Assembly (NCBI GenBank): GCA_944321685.1
Contig: CALUMH010000004.1
Location: forward strand, 1-64,000
Reading direction: 5' to 3'
Length of the DNA stretch: 64,000 bases
From: an uncultured Muribaculaceae bacterium
GTDB taxonomy: Bacteria > Bacteroidota > Bacteroidia > Bacteroidales > Muribaculaceae
In this document: positions 9,517 through 17,545 of the stretch, one piece after another
Layout: each line of letters begins with the position of its first letter
How positions within the stretch are numbered: the first letter of the stretch is position 1
Notes under the pieces: model-generated
Seen by the model: only the letters and a program-made list of their open reading frames with translations
The model's database searches: none
Told to the model about the DNA's origin: nothing
Program-made: the position numbers and the translations under genes

Positions 9517-9564
9517 TAAAAGCAGCGAGGGGTGTGCCTGTGTAAAGCACGCCCCTCGCTGCTG
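9517..9564 (-). terminator. rho-independent terminator after tRNA-Tyr
   Basis: Immediately downstream of the tRNA on the minus strand, AGCAGCGAGGGGCGTGC pairs with GCACACCCCTCGCTGCT around a short loop and is followed by a TTTT run (plus-strand ctaaaa at 9517). Strong GC stem of about 15 bp. Confidence 0.85.
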
Positions 9565-9647
9565 TGGGTGGTGATGGATTCGAACCACCGAAGGTGAAAA
9601 CCAGCAGATTTACAGTCTGCCCCATTTGGCCGCTCTGGAAACCACCC
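9565..9647 (-). tRNA. tRNA-Tyr (GUA)
   Basis: The minus strand folds as a class II tRNA of 83 nt. The acceptor arm GGGTGGT (9647-9641) pairs with ACCACCC, with discriminator A at 9565. The anticodon stem and loop CAGACTGTAAATCTG carry GTA, read as Tyr, and the T arm contains GGTTCGAATCC. The long variable arm is as expected for bacterial tRNA-Tyr. CCA is not encoded. Confidence 0.95.
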
Positions 9648-9669
9648 ATTGCCAAATTGCGGTGCAAAG

Positions 9670-10179
9670 TTAATTAAAATTATCGAATAGTGAAATATTT
9701 GTCATGTTTTTTGTTGAGAAATCCCACATTTTTATTGCACATTCGGCGCATTCGGCACCTTTGTTGCCGAGGCATCCGCCTGCGCGGTCAAGAGCCTGTT
9801 GTTCGTTTTCGGTGGTCAGTACACCGAAGATGACCGGTATCTTGGCTTTGGCATTAAGTCGGGTAATACCCTCGGTGACGCTTTGACACACATAATCGTA
9901 ATGGGATGTTTCCCCGCGTATCACGCAGCCCAGTACTATGATTGCCCCATAACCGCCTGCTTTCATGAGAAGTGCGGCGGCATAGGTCAGTTCTACGGTA
10001 CCGGGAACACGAAACACCTTGATTGCATCATCGGGTACACCGGCCTTGGCAAGCCGCTTGATTGCGCCGTCGAGCAGCGCATCGGTTATGTCGCTGTTCC
10101 ATTCGGCAGCTACTATGGCAAATTTTATGTCGCCTAAATTGATTTTAGGCAACGCTGTTGTATCTTTTTTTGTTGACAT
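9670..10179 (-). CDS. ribH: 6,7-dimethyl-8-ribityllumazine synthase
   Basis: Penultimate enzyme of riboflavin synthesis; condenses the amino-ribitylaminouracil with dihydroxybutanone phosphate, usually as an icosahedral capsid-like assembly in the cytosol. The 169 residues carry the family signatures: AAEWNSDI (about 24-31), RVPGTVELTYAA (57-68), GCVIRGETSHYDYV with the probable catalytic His93, and PVIFGVLTTENEQQALDR. The protein runs slightly past the usual 155-160 residues, with a short N-terminal extension (MSTKKDTTALPKI). No FMN riboswitch could fit in the roughly 70-base upstream gap. The TPR gene ends 72 bases upstream on the same strand, so cotranscription is likely. Confidence 0.96.
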   Translation of the reverse strand: MSTKKDTTALPKINLGDIKFAIVAAEWNSDITDALLDGAIKRLAKAGVPDDAIKVFRVPGTVELTYAAALLMKAGGYGAIIVLGCVIRGETSHYDYVCQSVTEGITRLNAKAKIPVIFGVLTTENEQQALDRAGGCLGNKGAECAECAIKMWDFSTKNMTNISLFDNFN

Positions 10180-10251
10180 ATTGATGGTTACTATTTTGAT
10201 TTTCCATAATCCATGAGACGCGGCGAGCCACGTCTCGGCAAAGAGGCTGCT

Positions 10252-11205
10252 TCACTTGAACAACTTTTTCCAAAAAGCCGCTATGTCGAATGTGCTTTTG
10301 TTTTCGTCGGAAAGCAGCTTGGCAATTTCTTCGGCTTCGGTTGTGGCTCCCATCTTCTCGGCAAGGGGCAATATCGAGTTCAGCAGTTGTTCGCCGGCGG
10401 CGCGTCGATTTGAAAGGTGCAACAATGCCTTGCCAAGGTTAACCGATATGCGCAATTCTTTTTCACCCATCGATGCGCTTATGCGCTTCTGGTAACGCAA
10501 AGCCTTGGTGTAGAACTTTACTGCATCGCGGTAATTGCCCATTTTAAGGTGTATGTCACCCTCGGCGGTGATGCTATCTACAAGGCTGTTGATGGCATCG
10601 GTGACACCTGCCGACACTTTTCCTAGGTACAACTCGGTTGCCACTTGGTAATGTGCAAGCACATTCATTTTTTTCAATTTCGACTTGAATACCTCGGTCG
10701 AAGCCTCGACGGCCGACATCAGGGCCGGGGTAAAGCGGTCGCTGTCTTTTTTGGCCAGGCGTTCATACAGCTTTTGTGCCTTGCCGAGTTCTTTTTCGGC
10801 TTTTTTGTTTTCCCCCGATTTGTAATGGGCGAATGCAAGCAGGTAAATGGTTGCGGCTACTATCGACAGGTATTCTACTCCCGAACGGTTGTCAACGGCC
10901 ATCAACGAGTGCAACGTGTCGATGCCTTTGCTTATTGCGGCCTCGTGATTTTCGCCATCGGCAAGCAGCCACATTTTCACCACCTGCGCCCATGCAAGGC
11001 GCAAGCCGCCGTGCATGTGTAATTCGTCGGCCATGTCGTCGAGTTGCGCTCCTGCTTCATCTTTGTTGCCCGACAGCAGCATTTCAATCACTTGCGGTAC
11101 TCGTGCATCGAGCAGCAGCGCGTTCAACTCCACATATTCGGCTGCCGGTGTGCCGGTGTTGCCATACATTTTGGGCAGCAATGTGTCGGGCGGCAATAGT
11201 TTCAT
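10252..11205 (-). CDS. tetratricopeptide-repeat protein
   Basis: A 317-residue, mostly alpha-helical cytosolic protein with degenerate TPR units, clearest around residues 190-290 (GDIHLKMGNYRDAVKFYTKAL and the following repeat NLGKALLHLSNRRAAGEQLL). No signal peptide. Its ATG overlaps the stop of the PfkB-like kinase as ATGA (11202-11205), which argues for translational coupling and perhaps a physical or regulatory link with the kinase. The exact partner is unknown; TPR proteins are generic scaffolds. ribH lies downstream. Confidence 0.85.
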   Translation of the reverse strand: MKLLPPDTLLPKMYGNTGTPAAEYVELNALLLDARVPQVIEMLLSGNKDEAGAQLDDMADELHMHGGLRLAWAQVVKMWLLADGENHEAAISKGIDTLHSLMAVDNRSGVEYLSIVAATIYLLAFAHYKSGENKKAEKELGKAQKLYERLAKKDSDRFTPALMSAVEASTEVFKSKLKKMNVLAHYQVATELYLGKVSAGVTDAINSLVDSITAEGDIHLKMGNYRDAVKFYTKALRYQKRISASMGEKELRISVNLGKALLHLSNRRAAGEQLLNSILPLAEKMGATTEAEEIAKLLSDENKSTFDIAAFWKKLFK

Positions 11206-12188
11206 GTTGCTTGAGTGTTATTATTGTTTAACGATTTTAGTGCGGCCTGCAATTCGTCGGCTTTAGCCTTGGCAAAGTCTTCGTCAATGCAGTTACGCCC
11301 ACGGTCGGCGGCGGCATTGGCTGCAAATTCCACTGCCGTGGATATTATGTGCGACATGGTTTCATCGTCCACATCTCCTACGCGGTCGTGCAGTATCCCG
11401 TTGACAAACAAAGCATATATTATGCCGCCTGCCAATCCTGCCTGCCACCCGAGCGGATTTGCGGCTGTTGCGCCGCACCCCGTGTCGAAGCGGCTTTTCG
11501 CGCCGTTACGGTGGTAAACCGTAATGCACGACGAGTTGTCGATATACAGGAAGTTGCTGCAATAAAATTCAATATGGTTCTTAAATGCCTGGTCGGCGGT
11601 TTCTCCGGGGAATATGTCGGCAATGTCGCCTTCGGTGGCTATCACTATGTCGGCAATCTCAAGGTTTTCCAGGATGCCGGGCATAACCTTGGTGATGCGG
11701 CAGTTTATTCCGTGTTGGCATCCGAGTAAATATATGAGAATGGCCTTGCGCTCTCGGGCGTATTTCACAAGTTCGTAGAAGCGTTCGCGCATGGCGATGT
11801 CGATGGAATAAAACGACCCGAAGAGTATCACGTCGTCCTCATCGATACGAGGCCACACCACGTCGAATCGGTCATCGGGATAGTTATAAAAATTAACCAG
11901 TTTCTTGCCGCCGTCGGTACTCGAATGGAATATCATCGATGCCGCCGTGCTGCCGTCGGTGAAGCGGTCAACCGAACCGGTTCCCACATGGTGCCGGTGC
12001 AAAAATCCGGTGATTATGTCGCCAATATGGTCGTTGCAGCATTCGCTTACCATTTCCACCGGTATCCCCGATTCGCCTACCGATGCTGCGGCATTGGCAA
12101 TTCGTCCTCCCACAAAACTGTCAGTAGGGCGGTCGTCGAGAAAAACGGTGTCGAGTATCGATTCTCCTATTGCTATGGCTTTTCTCAT
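11202..12188 (-). CDS. PfkB-family sugar kinase
   Basis: Carbohydrate kinase of the ribokinase/PfkB fold, about 328 residues. It begins AIGESILDTVF and continues with GGRIANAAASVGESGIP (the substrate-side GG motif). The C-terminal signature region reads DTGCGATAANPLGWQAGLAGG, in which the usual GAGD catalytic loop is replaced by GCGA, so the catalytic Asp appears altered. The start at 12188 is chosen because GGAGAAACAAAAT precedes this ATG; the open frame continues upstream into the isomerase gene without a better start. It follows the SIS isomerase by 13 bases and overlaps the TPR gene by 4. The substrate is unknown; catalysis is uncertain because of the GCGA change. Confidence 0.82.
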   Translation of the reverse strand: MRKAIAIGESILDTVFLDDRPTDSFVGGRIANAAASVGESGIPVEMVSECCNDHIGDIITGFLHRHHVGTGSVDRFTDGSTAASMIFHSSTDGGKKLVNFYNYPDDRFDVVWPRIDEDDVILFGSFYSIDIAMRERFYELVKYARERKAILIYLLGCQHGINCRITKVMPGILENLEIADIVIATEGDIADIFPGETADQAFKNHIEFYCSNFLYIDNSSCITVYHRNGAKSRFDTGCGATAANPLGWQAGLAGGIIYALFVNGILHDRVGDVDDETMSHIISTAVEFAANAAADRGRNCIDEDFAKAKADELQAALKSLNNNNTQAT

Positions 12189-12201
12189 ATTTTGTTTCTC
12201 C

Positions 12202-12810
12202 TTATTTTTCCTCTTTGCGGCTTTTTTTGCCGAGGTAGCCGCCGTGGTGGCGCAAAGCATACTGCTCGCGCGTAAACCCTGTCGCAAGCATGGTGTTGAC
12301 TACCAGCACGTCGCCCATCACTGTCATCATTGTTGTGGAAGTGGTGGGTGTGAGGCCCAGCGGGCACACTTCGGGCGCTCCGCCTGTGCACAGGCATATG
12401 TCGGCTTCGCGAGCCAGCGGGCTGTCGCTGTTACCGGTGATTACTATGAACTTCAATTGCGGGTACAGATTTCGTGCCAAAGTCACAAGGTCCACAATTT
12501 CTGATGTTTTGCCCGAATTGGAAAGCAACAGCATCACATCGTCGGGCTGCAATATGCCAAGGTCGCCATGTTGCGCTTCGCTCGGGTGCAGGCACACCGC
12601 CGGAATGCCCGTCGAGCAGAATGTGGTGGCGATGTTCATTGCAATTTGTCCGGCTTTACCCATGCCCGAAGTCACAAGTTTGCCACCCTTCTCATGCACC
12701 TGTTTCACAATAAGGTTGACAGCTTTTTCATATTGGTCGGTGATAGGTATGTTAAGAATAGCTTTGCTTTCGGCTTCAAGTATCTGCCGCATCGAGTCTT
12801 TTATATCCAT
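12202..12810 (-). CDS. SIS-domain D-arabinose-5-phosphate isomerase, single domain
   Basis: About 202 residues containing one SIS fold. LVTSGMGKAGQIAMNIATT is the phosphosugar-binding loop and HPSEAQHGDLGILQPDDV, then LLSNSGKTSEIVDL are hallmark KdsD/GutQ/KpsF segments. It should interconvert ribulose-5-phosphate and arabinose-5-phosphate, the first committed step toward Kdo for LPS. E. coli KdsD has two extra CBS domains (328 residues) that are absent here; single-domain isomerases of this kind have been described in Bacteroides fragilis. The start at 12810 lies about 27 bases downstream of a TAACTTTG box, whereas an in-frame ATG at 12879 would lie upstream of that promoter. First gene of the isomerase-kinase-TPR set. 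Confidence 0.88.
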   Translation of the reverse strand: MDIKDSMRQILEAESKAILNIPITDQYEKAVNLIVKQVHEKGGKLVTSGMGKAGQIAMNIATTFCSTGIPAVCLHPSEAQHGDLGILQPDDVMLLLSNSGKTSEIVDLVTLARNLYPQLKFIVITGNSDSPLAREADICLCTGGAPEVCPLGLTPTTSTTMMTVMGDVLVVNTMLATGFTREQYALRHHGGYLGKKSRKEEK

Positions 12811-12836
12811 TTTGGTGCAATTTAACATATATGCTG

Positions 12837-12844
12837 CAAAGTTA
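12837..12844 (-). promoter_or_regulatory. -7 box of the isomerase operon
   Basis: Minus-strand TAACTTTG, 27 bases upstream of the chosen ATG at 12810. It decides that start against the in-frame ATG at 12879, which lies upstream of the box. Confidence 0.55.
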
Positions 12845-13003
12845 TGCAATCTGCACGAAAAATTGAAATTTTCACACACGCCACTTTATTCCGTCCGGCT
12901 GATTTTTACCGGCATTCTTTCTTGCCCAAAGCCTGATGGCCGATTTTGTTTCCTGCCATGGCAGTTTTCCTGTGATTTGGGGTGAAATCAAGAAACTGTT
13001 TCT

Positions 13004-13011
13004 TAACTTTG
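13004..13011 (+). promoter_or_regulatory. -7 box of recF
   Basis: TAACTTTG ends only 7 bases before the recF ATG at 13019. With transcription expected to begin about five bases after such a box, the mRNA would have a leader of only a few bases, or none. Confidence 0.55.
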
Positions 13012-13018
13012 CAGTGAT

Positions 13019-14128
13019 ATGACGCTGCGTAACATCTCGATATTGAATTTTAAAAATATAGCCGAGGCTTCACTTGATTTTTCCGACAATGTGAATTGTT
13101 TCATCGGCGACAACGGCATGGGCAAGACCAATTTGCTCGATGCCATATATTACCTGAGTTTCTGTAAAAGTTACACGGGGCAGGGCGACTCGTCACTGTT
13201 GCGGCATGGTGCCGACATGATGCTTGTGCAAGGCCGTTATGACAGGCGCGGGCAGGACGAAGTGGTGTCGATAGGCTTCAAGCCCGGGCGGCGCAAGGTG
13301 GTGAAACGCGGCGGCAAAGAATATGACAAACTGAGCCGCCATATAGGCTTGCTGCCGCTTGTGATGGTATCGCCTGCCGACTGGGAACTTATTCGCGGCA
13401 CCGGCGAGGAGCGTCGCCGGTTTATCGACCAAATCATAGCACAAGGTGACGGAGAATATATGGCACACTTGATCAGGTATGCACGTGCCGTGGAAAATAG
13501 GAACGTGATGTTGCGGCGAGGCCTGCGCGACCCGTTGCTGTTTGAAACCATCGAGCAGCAATTAGGTCTGTCGGCAGCCTATATACATCGCGCCCGCATG
13601 GCGTGGGTAGAGGAATTTTCCCCTATTTTCCTTGAATATTACCGGCAAATATCCGACAGTGCCGAAACCGTTTCTCTGTCATACCGCAGCCATCTTAACG
13701 GCGGTATGGCAATGCAAGACTTGCTCGACCGCAACCGTGACCGTGATGCAGTGCTCGGATACACATCGGCGGGAGTGCATCGTGACGACGTGGAGCTGAT
13801 GCTCGACGGCCATCCTATGCGCAAAATAGGCTCGCAAGGGCAGTGCAAGACATATACCGTGGCGATGAGGCTGGCGCAATACGAGTTTATGAAGCATACC
13901 AACGGTGGCATAACTCCGATGTTGTTGCTTGATGACATATTCGACAAGCTCGATGCTCACCGTGTGGAAAATATTATAGGCGTGGTGGCAGGTGACACTT
14001 TCGGGCAGATTTTCATTACCGACACCAACCGCACCCATCTCGACCACATAATACGCCGCATGGGCAAGGATTACCGCACGTGGAGCGTGAATAAGGGCAA
14101 TTTCACACTTATCGAGGAGGACAGGTGA
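13019..14128 (+). CDS. recF: DNA replication and repair protein RecF
   Basis: SMC-like ATPase that helps load RecA at gapped DNA, with RecO and RecR, in the cytosol. The 369 residues contain Walker A GDNGMGKT (30-37), the ABC signature region GSQGQCKTYTVAMRLA and Walker B MLLLDDIFDKLD, followed by the D-loop and the ITDTNRTHLD segment with the switch position. Length and motifs match the family. The stop overlaps the dciA ATG as TGATG, so the pair is co-translated. dnaN and dnaA are not adjacent here, as is common in Bacteroidetes. Confidence 0.96.
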   Translation: MTLRNISILNFKNIAEASLDFSDNVNCFIGDNGMGKTNLLDAIYYLSFCKSYTGQGDSSLLRHGADMMLVQGRYDRRGQDEVVSIGFKPGRRKVVKRGGKEYDKLSRHIGLLPLVMVSPADWELIRGTGEERRRFIDQIIAQGDGEYMAHLIRYARAVENRNVMLRRGLRDPLLFETIEQQLGLSAAYIHRARMAWVEEFSPIFLEYYRQISDSAETVSLSYRSHLNGGMAMQDLLDRNRDRDAVLGYTSAGVHRDDVELMLDGHPMRKIGSQGQCKTYTVAMRLAQYEFMKHTNGGITPMLLLDDIFDKLDAHRVENIIGVVAGDTFGQIFITDTNRTHLDHIIRRMGKDYRTWSVNKGNFTLIEEDR

Positions 14129-14418
14129 TGAAGCGTACCGAAGCAATGACTGTGGGCGATATTATAAACCGATTGTTGAAGGAAGATAATATCGACCGGC
14201 AATTCGATGAACAGAAAATTGTGTACCTGTGGCCCGATGTCGTGGGGCAGGGGATAAACCGCTATACCACAAGTCGGTGGGTGAAAGACGGAGTGCTGTA
14301 CCTTCATATTTCGTCGGCACCGTTGCGCAACGAGCTGATGATGAACCGCACTACCCTCATCAAGCACTTGAATGATGCCGTGGGCAGCGAAGTAATACGC
14401 GACATAGTGATTAGGTAG
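14128..14418 (+). CDS. DciA-like DUF721 protein
   Basis: A 96-residue basic protein of the DUF721 family, which includes DciA, the ancestral loader or partner of the replicative helicase DnaB in bacteria without DnaC. The family core is recognisable: VGDIINRLLKE, then KIVYLWPDVVGQGINRYTT (the W-x-D-V-V-G signature), LYLHISSAPLRNELMMN and a final LIKHLNDAVG helix. The ATG at 14128 overlaps the recF stop by one base; a GTG three bases earlier is the only alternative. The recF-DUF721 order is common in Bacteroidetes. Function in helicase loading is inferred from the family. Confidence 0.9.
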   Translation: MKRTEAMTVGDIINRLLKEDNIDRQFDEQKIVYLWPDVVGQGINRYTTSRWVKDGVLYLHISSAPLRNELMMNRTTLIKHLNDAVGSEVIRDIVIR

Positions 14419-14429
14419 GTTGAAGAGGG

Positions 14430-14897
14430 TTACCGGTCGAGGCGGAAAACGATGCGTTGTAAGCCGTCTTCGTAGCGGGTGCTGCTAATGCGGAAATGCC
14501 CCACTTGTGCCGTATGTTCGACGTGTGCGCCAACGCACAAGCACTCGTCATAATCGCCTATGAGAACAATTCGCACCGTCCGGGTGGCATCGTCGGGAAG
14601 GCGAGAAAGGTCGAAACGCCCTTCTTCAAGAGTGCCGACTTCGGCAAACTCAAATGTAACAGGCATATCGGCCGAAATTACTTCGTTTACTTTGTTTTCC
14701 ACGGCTTGCACTTCTTCGGGCGTGAGTTGCTGGGGCAGGTCGTAATCGCATTTCGACTTTTTGCGTTCGATGTGTGACGATTGTGCACGGCGGCAACCGA
14801 ACATTTTTACCATAGTGCCGTTAAGTATATGTTCGGCGGTGTGCATCGGGGCAATTTCATCCCCACGGAACTTTTCACTTGCTTGGTTTATTTCCAT
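14430..14897 (-). CDS. alanyl-tRNA editing (AlaX-like) protein
   Basis: A 155-residue free-standing tRNA editing domain, related to the second additional domain of AlaRS/ThrRS. It has both zinc-binding motifs: HTAEHIL (HxxxH, residues 19-25) and, near the C terminus, CLCVGAHVEHTAQVGHF (CxxxH-type). It lacks the glycine-rich synthetase-like N-terminal part, so it resembles the short AlaX type. The expected role is hydrolysis of Ser- or Gly-mischarged tRNA-Ala in the cytosol. It is convergent with dciA, 11 bases apart, and divergent from the cytidylyltransferase. Confidence 0.9.
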   Translation of the reverse strand: MEINQASEKFRGDEIAPMHTAEHILNGTMVKMFGCRRAQSSHIERKKSKCDYDLPQQLTPEEVQAVENKVNEVISADMPVTFEFAEVGTLEEGRFDLSRLPDDATRTVRIVLIGDYDECLCVGAHVEHTAQVGHFRISSTRYEDGLQRIVFRLDR

Positions 14898-14911
14898 ACC
14901 GAAAATTTAGT

Positions 14912-14919
14912 TACTTTTG
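14912..14919 (+). promoter_or_regulatory. -7 box of the cytidylyltransferase gene
   Basis: TACTTTTG, 16 bases before the ATG at 14935, implies a leader of roughly 10 bases. Confidence 0.5.
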
Positions 14920-14934
14920 TAAAAAACGTTTGCA

Positions 14935-15630
14935 ATGGGCAATATATTATACGTGATACCTGCACGGGGCGGCAGTAAGGGCATTCCGGGAAAAAACATA
15001 AAGTTGCTTGCCGGCAGGCCGCTGATAGCTTATTCAATAGATGTGGCCAAGCAATTGGCCGACGATTATGCCGACATTTGTGTTTCGACCGACGACCCGA
15101 AGATTGCCGATGCGGCACGGGTTGAAGGAATTGACGTGCCGTTTCTGCGTCCCGCCGAGCTTGCAACCGATTCGTGCGGAACATATGAAGTGCTTATCCA
15201 TGCCCTTGATTTTTATCGCAGTATGGGTAAGGAATACGATACACTGGTGTTGCTTCAACCTACCTCGCCGCTGCGCACAGCCGGCGATGTGCGTGGAGCT
15301 TTGGCTATATATGCTCCCGACATTGATATGGTAGTGTCGGTGAAGGAGGCTGCAACCAACCCGTATTATAACGCCTATGAGGAAGACGGTAACGGTTTCT
15401 TGCAAATATCCAAGGGCGACGGTCATTATACACGCCGTCAAGATGCCCCACGGGTGTGGGAATATAACGGTGCCGTATATGTGATTAATGTGAAATCGTT
15501 ACGTTGCCACAGGCTTGGTGAATTTCGCCGCCGCCGTTGCTATGTGATGGATTGTGCCCGTTCCATCGACCTTGACACCCCTCTCGACTGGCTTGTTGCC
15601 GAAACCTTGATGAAGGAGAAGCAAAAATGA
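14935..15630 (+). CDS. CMP-sugar synthetase (acylneuraminate cytidylyltransferase family)
   Basis: Cytidylyltransferase that activates an acidic nine-carbon or related sugar with CTP. The CTP-binding start IPARGGSKGIPGKN (residues 9-22) is perfect, followed by ICVSTDDPKIADAA and LLQPTSPLRTAGDV (family signature) and DIDMVVSVKEAA; the C-terminal part ends RSIDLDTPLDW with the metal-binding D-x-D-like stretch. Its 231 residues match NeuA, PseF and LegF enzymes; the exact sugar (sialic, pseudaminic or legionaminic acid, or other) cannot be told. No neuB- or neuC-like gene is in the window. It overlaps the phosphatase by four bases (ATGA at 15627). Confidence 0.92.
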   Translation: MGNILYVIPARGGSKGIPGKNIKLLAGRPLIAYSIDVAKQLADDYADICVSTDDPKIADAARVEGIDVPFLRPAELATDSCGTYEVLIHALDFYRSMGKEYDTLVLLQPTSPLRTAGDVRGALAIYAPDIDMVVSVKEAATNPYYNAYEEDGNGFLQISKGDGHYTRRQDAPRVWEYNGAVYVINVKSLRCHRLGEFRRRRCYVMDCARSIDLDTPLDWLVAETLMKEKQK

Positions 15631-16307
15631 AACCTACAATCGCCATAGGCGACGTGCATGGCCTTGATTATTGGAAAGGGATAGTGAAAGAGCATCCCGG
15701 AAAGCGCATCGTGTTTTTGGGTGATTATCTCGACCCGTATTATTATATCCCGAGTAGCGAATTGATTGAAAACTTGCAACACATCATTGCCCTAAAAGTA
15801 GAACGCGGCGACGATGTGGTGCTTTTGCTTGGCAATCACGATGTGCATTACTTCGAGGAAGACGCTCCCATGGGCACACGTTACAATCCGCAAATCGTCC
15901 GGCGGGCCATGAAGTTGTTTTCCGACAATCGCAATTTGTTCATGTATGCCTTTCAGGATGGGCGCACTATATTCACCCATGCCGGAATATCGCAGCAGTG
16001 GTTTACACGTGACTTTGAGGGTAATTCTCACGGTAATATAGCCGACCAACTCAATTGCCCACACGGTGAAAGGCAACATCAAGCCATTCTCCGTGTGGGT
16101 TGCCGGCGTGGCGGTTGGTCCGGGGATGTGGGTGGCATATTGTGGGCCGACATCGATGAACTCACCGACCCTCTGCACGGCTATACACAAGTCGTGGGGC
16201 ATAATCGTGTTACCGAGGTAATCACGCGACAGGGTACCGTTCCCGATACAAAGATAATATTTTGCGACTGCCTGCGTAACGGCAATTACCTGCTTATCGA
16301 AGAATAG
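15627..16307 (+). CDS. calcineurin-like metallophosphoesterase
   Basis: PPP-type phosphoesterase of 226 residues with all metal-site motifs in order: GDVHG (residues 8-12), GDYLD (31-35), GNHD (about 70-73), THAGIS and GHNRV. Predicted cytosolic. Translationally coupled to the CMP-sugar synthetase (ATGA overlap), which makes a sugar-phosphate or nucleotide phosphatase role attractive, for example dephosphorylating a nine-carbon sugar phosphate before activation; this is inference. It is convergent with the DUF922-like outer-membrane gene, 25 bases apart. Confidence 0.9.
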   Translation: MKPTIAIGDVHGLDYWKGIVKEHPGKRIVFLGDYLDPYYYIPSSELIENLQHIIALKVERGDDVVLLLGNHDVHYFEEDAPMGTRYNPQIVRRAMKLFSDNRNLFMYAFQDGRTIFTHAGISQQWFTRDFEGNSHGNIADQLNCPHGERQHQAILRVGCRRGGWSGDVGGILWADIDELTDPLHGYTQVVGHNRVTEVITRQGTVPDTKIIFCDCLRNGNYLLIEE

Positions 16308-16332
16308 AGGTTCCCCTTTAAGAAATGGAGCG

Positions 16333-17523
16333 TCATCGCAATTTAAGGGCGCGTGCAAGGCCGTAGTATGATACGGTGAACCCCACGTAATAGCCTTTCA
16401 CTGCCGGGTTCTCTTTATTGAACACGGCATGGGCAACATATGGTGTGATGCGCAGCGACGAGGCAAGTTGCTCGCGGCGGCCAAACCAAAAGTTGTCGCG
16501 GCTGTGAGCCGTGTGCAAGCGTATGTCGAAGTCGATGCCTGCCATCCAGTTCACATCGTGGAACTTTTGGGTCTCGGTATGTGTCACGCGGCTTTCATAT
16601 TCGCCTGTATCGGGGTTCTGAGTCCATTCAAGGTCGGTCGCATTCCATTTGTATTTTGCCCAAAACAGCCCTGCATGAGGTGTTATGGCAATACGGTCGG
16701 TGCGTATTATGCTGTAACCGAGCGATACCGAAATATCAAGGAACGAAGCATTGTCGTCAAGTACATCGACGAGCGGCCGGCCGCTTTCAGGGTCGAATAC
16801 GCCGAATACATTACGGTTTTCAAAGCCCGGTTGGCCGTAGGCTACGGTGGCTTGCAGTTGTATGCGGCGGTAAATACCTATCAGGCCTGCGTTGAATGTG
16901 AAATTGCCGTGAAACGTGTTGGTGATGTCGCCTGTCGGGAAAATGCCTCCGAGACCCACTTGTGCGCCATACCCCCAATTGCTTGGCACCGATTGCGGCA
17001 ATTCGGCCACGGCAGTCTGTTCAAGGTTTTTATGGGTGAAATATTCCCATTCGCCCACTTTCTTGCCATCTGAGCCATTTGCTGTTTCGCGGTCTATTTC
17101 GGCAAGTTGCTCCAAATAAACTGTGCGGTAATATGCTGTGCGTTCCTGCACCTGTTCGTCGGTCAGCCCCATGCCTATCTCGTTTTGCAGGCGGCGACGT
17201 ATCACTTCAAGTGCATCGAATTGCAACTGGTGGTAGCGCAGGCGTTCGGGGGTTACAAGGGCGGTGTCGGTGACGTATGAGTGCAGTTTGTCCATGTAGG
17301 CATAGGCAAAGTATTCGCGTCCGTGCCCCAGGTCTTCACGCTTTACGTCGAGGGTGCATTCAAATCCCGATACCGGAGCATCGGCCGATGCCGGCGGTAC
17401 GCCCTTGAAGTCGGCCCAGGTGATGTCTCCCTCGTTCCACATTTTCATGTCTGTGCCGTTTTGTCCGGCGGCATACGCCGCCATTGAGAGCAAGAACGAC
17501 AATATAATAAGTGCTTTTTTCAT
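16333..17523 (-). CDS. exported protein: degenerate DUF922-like domain plus beta-barrel
   Basis: A 396-residue exported protein with signal peptide MKKALIILSFLLSMAAYAAG. Residues 33-41 (DITWADFKG) and the stretch around 85-120 resemble the DUF922 putative zinc protease family, where LL.HEQ.HFD is expected. Here the corresponding segment is YHQLQFD (97-103), so the HExxH metal ligands appear to be missing. From about residue 180 it is beta-rich with alternating hydrophobics (WGYGAQVGLGGIFP, FTFNAGLIGIYRRIQLQATV) and ends GYYVGFTVSYYG, typical of an outer-membrane barrel. A pseudo-protease fused to a barrel is the best reading; the DUF922 assignment is by eye only. Confidence 0.65.
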   Translation of the reverse strand: MKKALIILSFLLSMAAYAAGQNGTDMKMWNEGDITWADFKGVPPASADAPVSGFECTLDVKREDLGHGREYFAYAYMDKLHSYVTDTALVTPERLRYHQLQFDALEVIRRRLQNEIGMGLTDEQVQERTAYYRTVYLEQLAEIDRETANGSDGKKVGEWEYFTHKNLEQTAVAELPQSVPSNWGYGAQVGLGGIFPTGDITNTFHGNFTFNAGLIGIYRRIQLQATVAYGQPGFENRNVFGVFDPESGRPLVDVLDDNASFLDISVSLGYSIIRTDRIAITPHAGLFWAKYKWNATDLEWTQNPDTGEYESRVTHTETQKFHDVNWMAGIDFDIRLHTAHSRDNFWFGRREQLASSLRITPYVAHAVFNKENPAVKGYYVGFTVSYYGLARALKLR

Positions 17524-17545
17524 AAATTTCCGTGTATTAGTGGTT

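Noticed and set aside
10180..10251. FMN riboswitch upstream of ribH
   Set aside because: The gap is about 70 bases and none of the conserved RFN blocks is seen; ribH is probably cotranscribed with the TPR gene.
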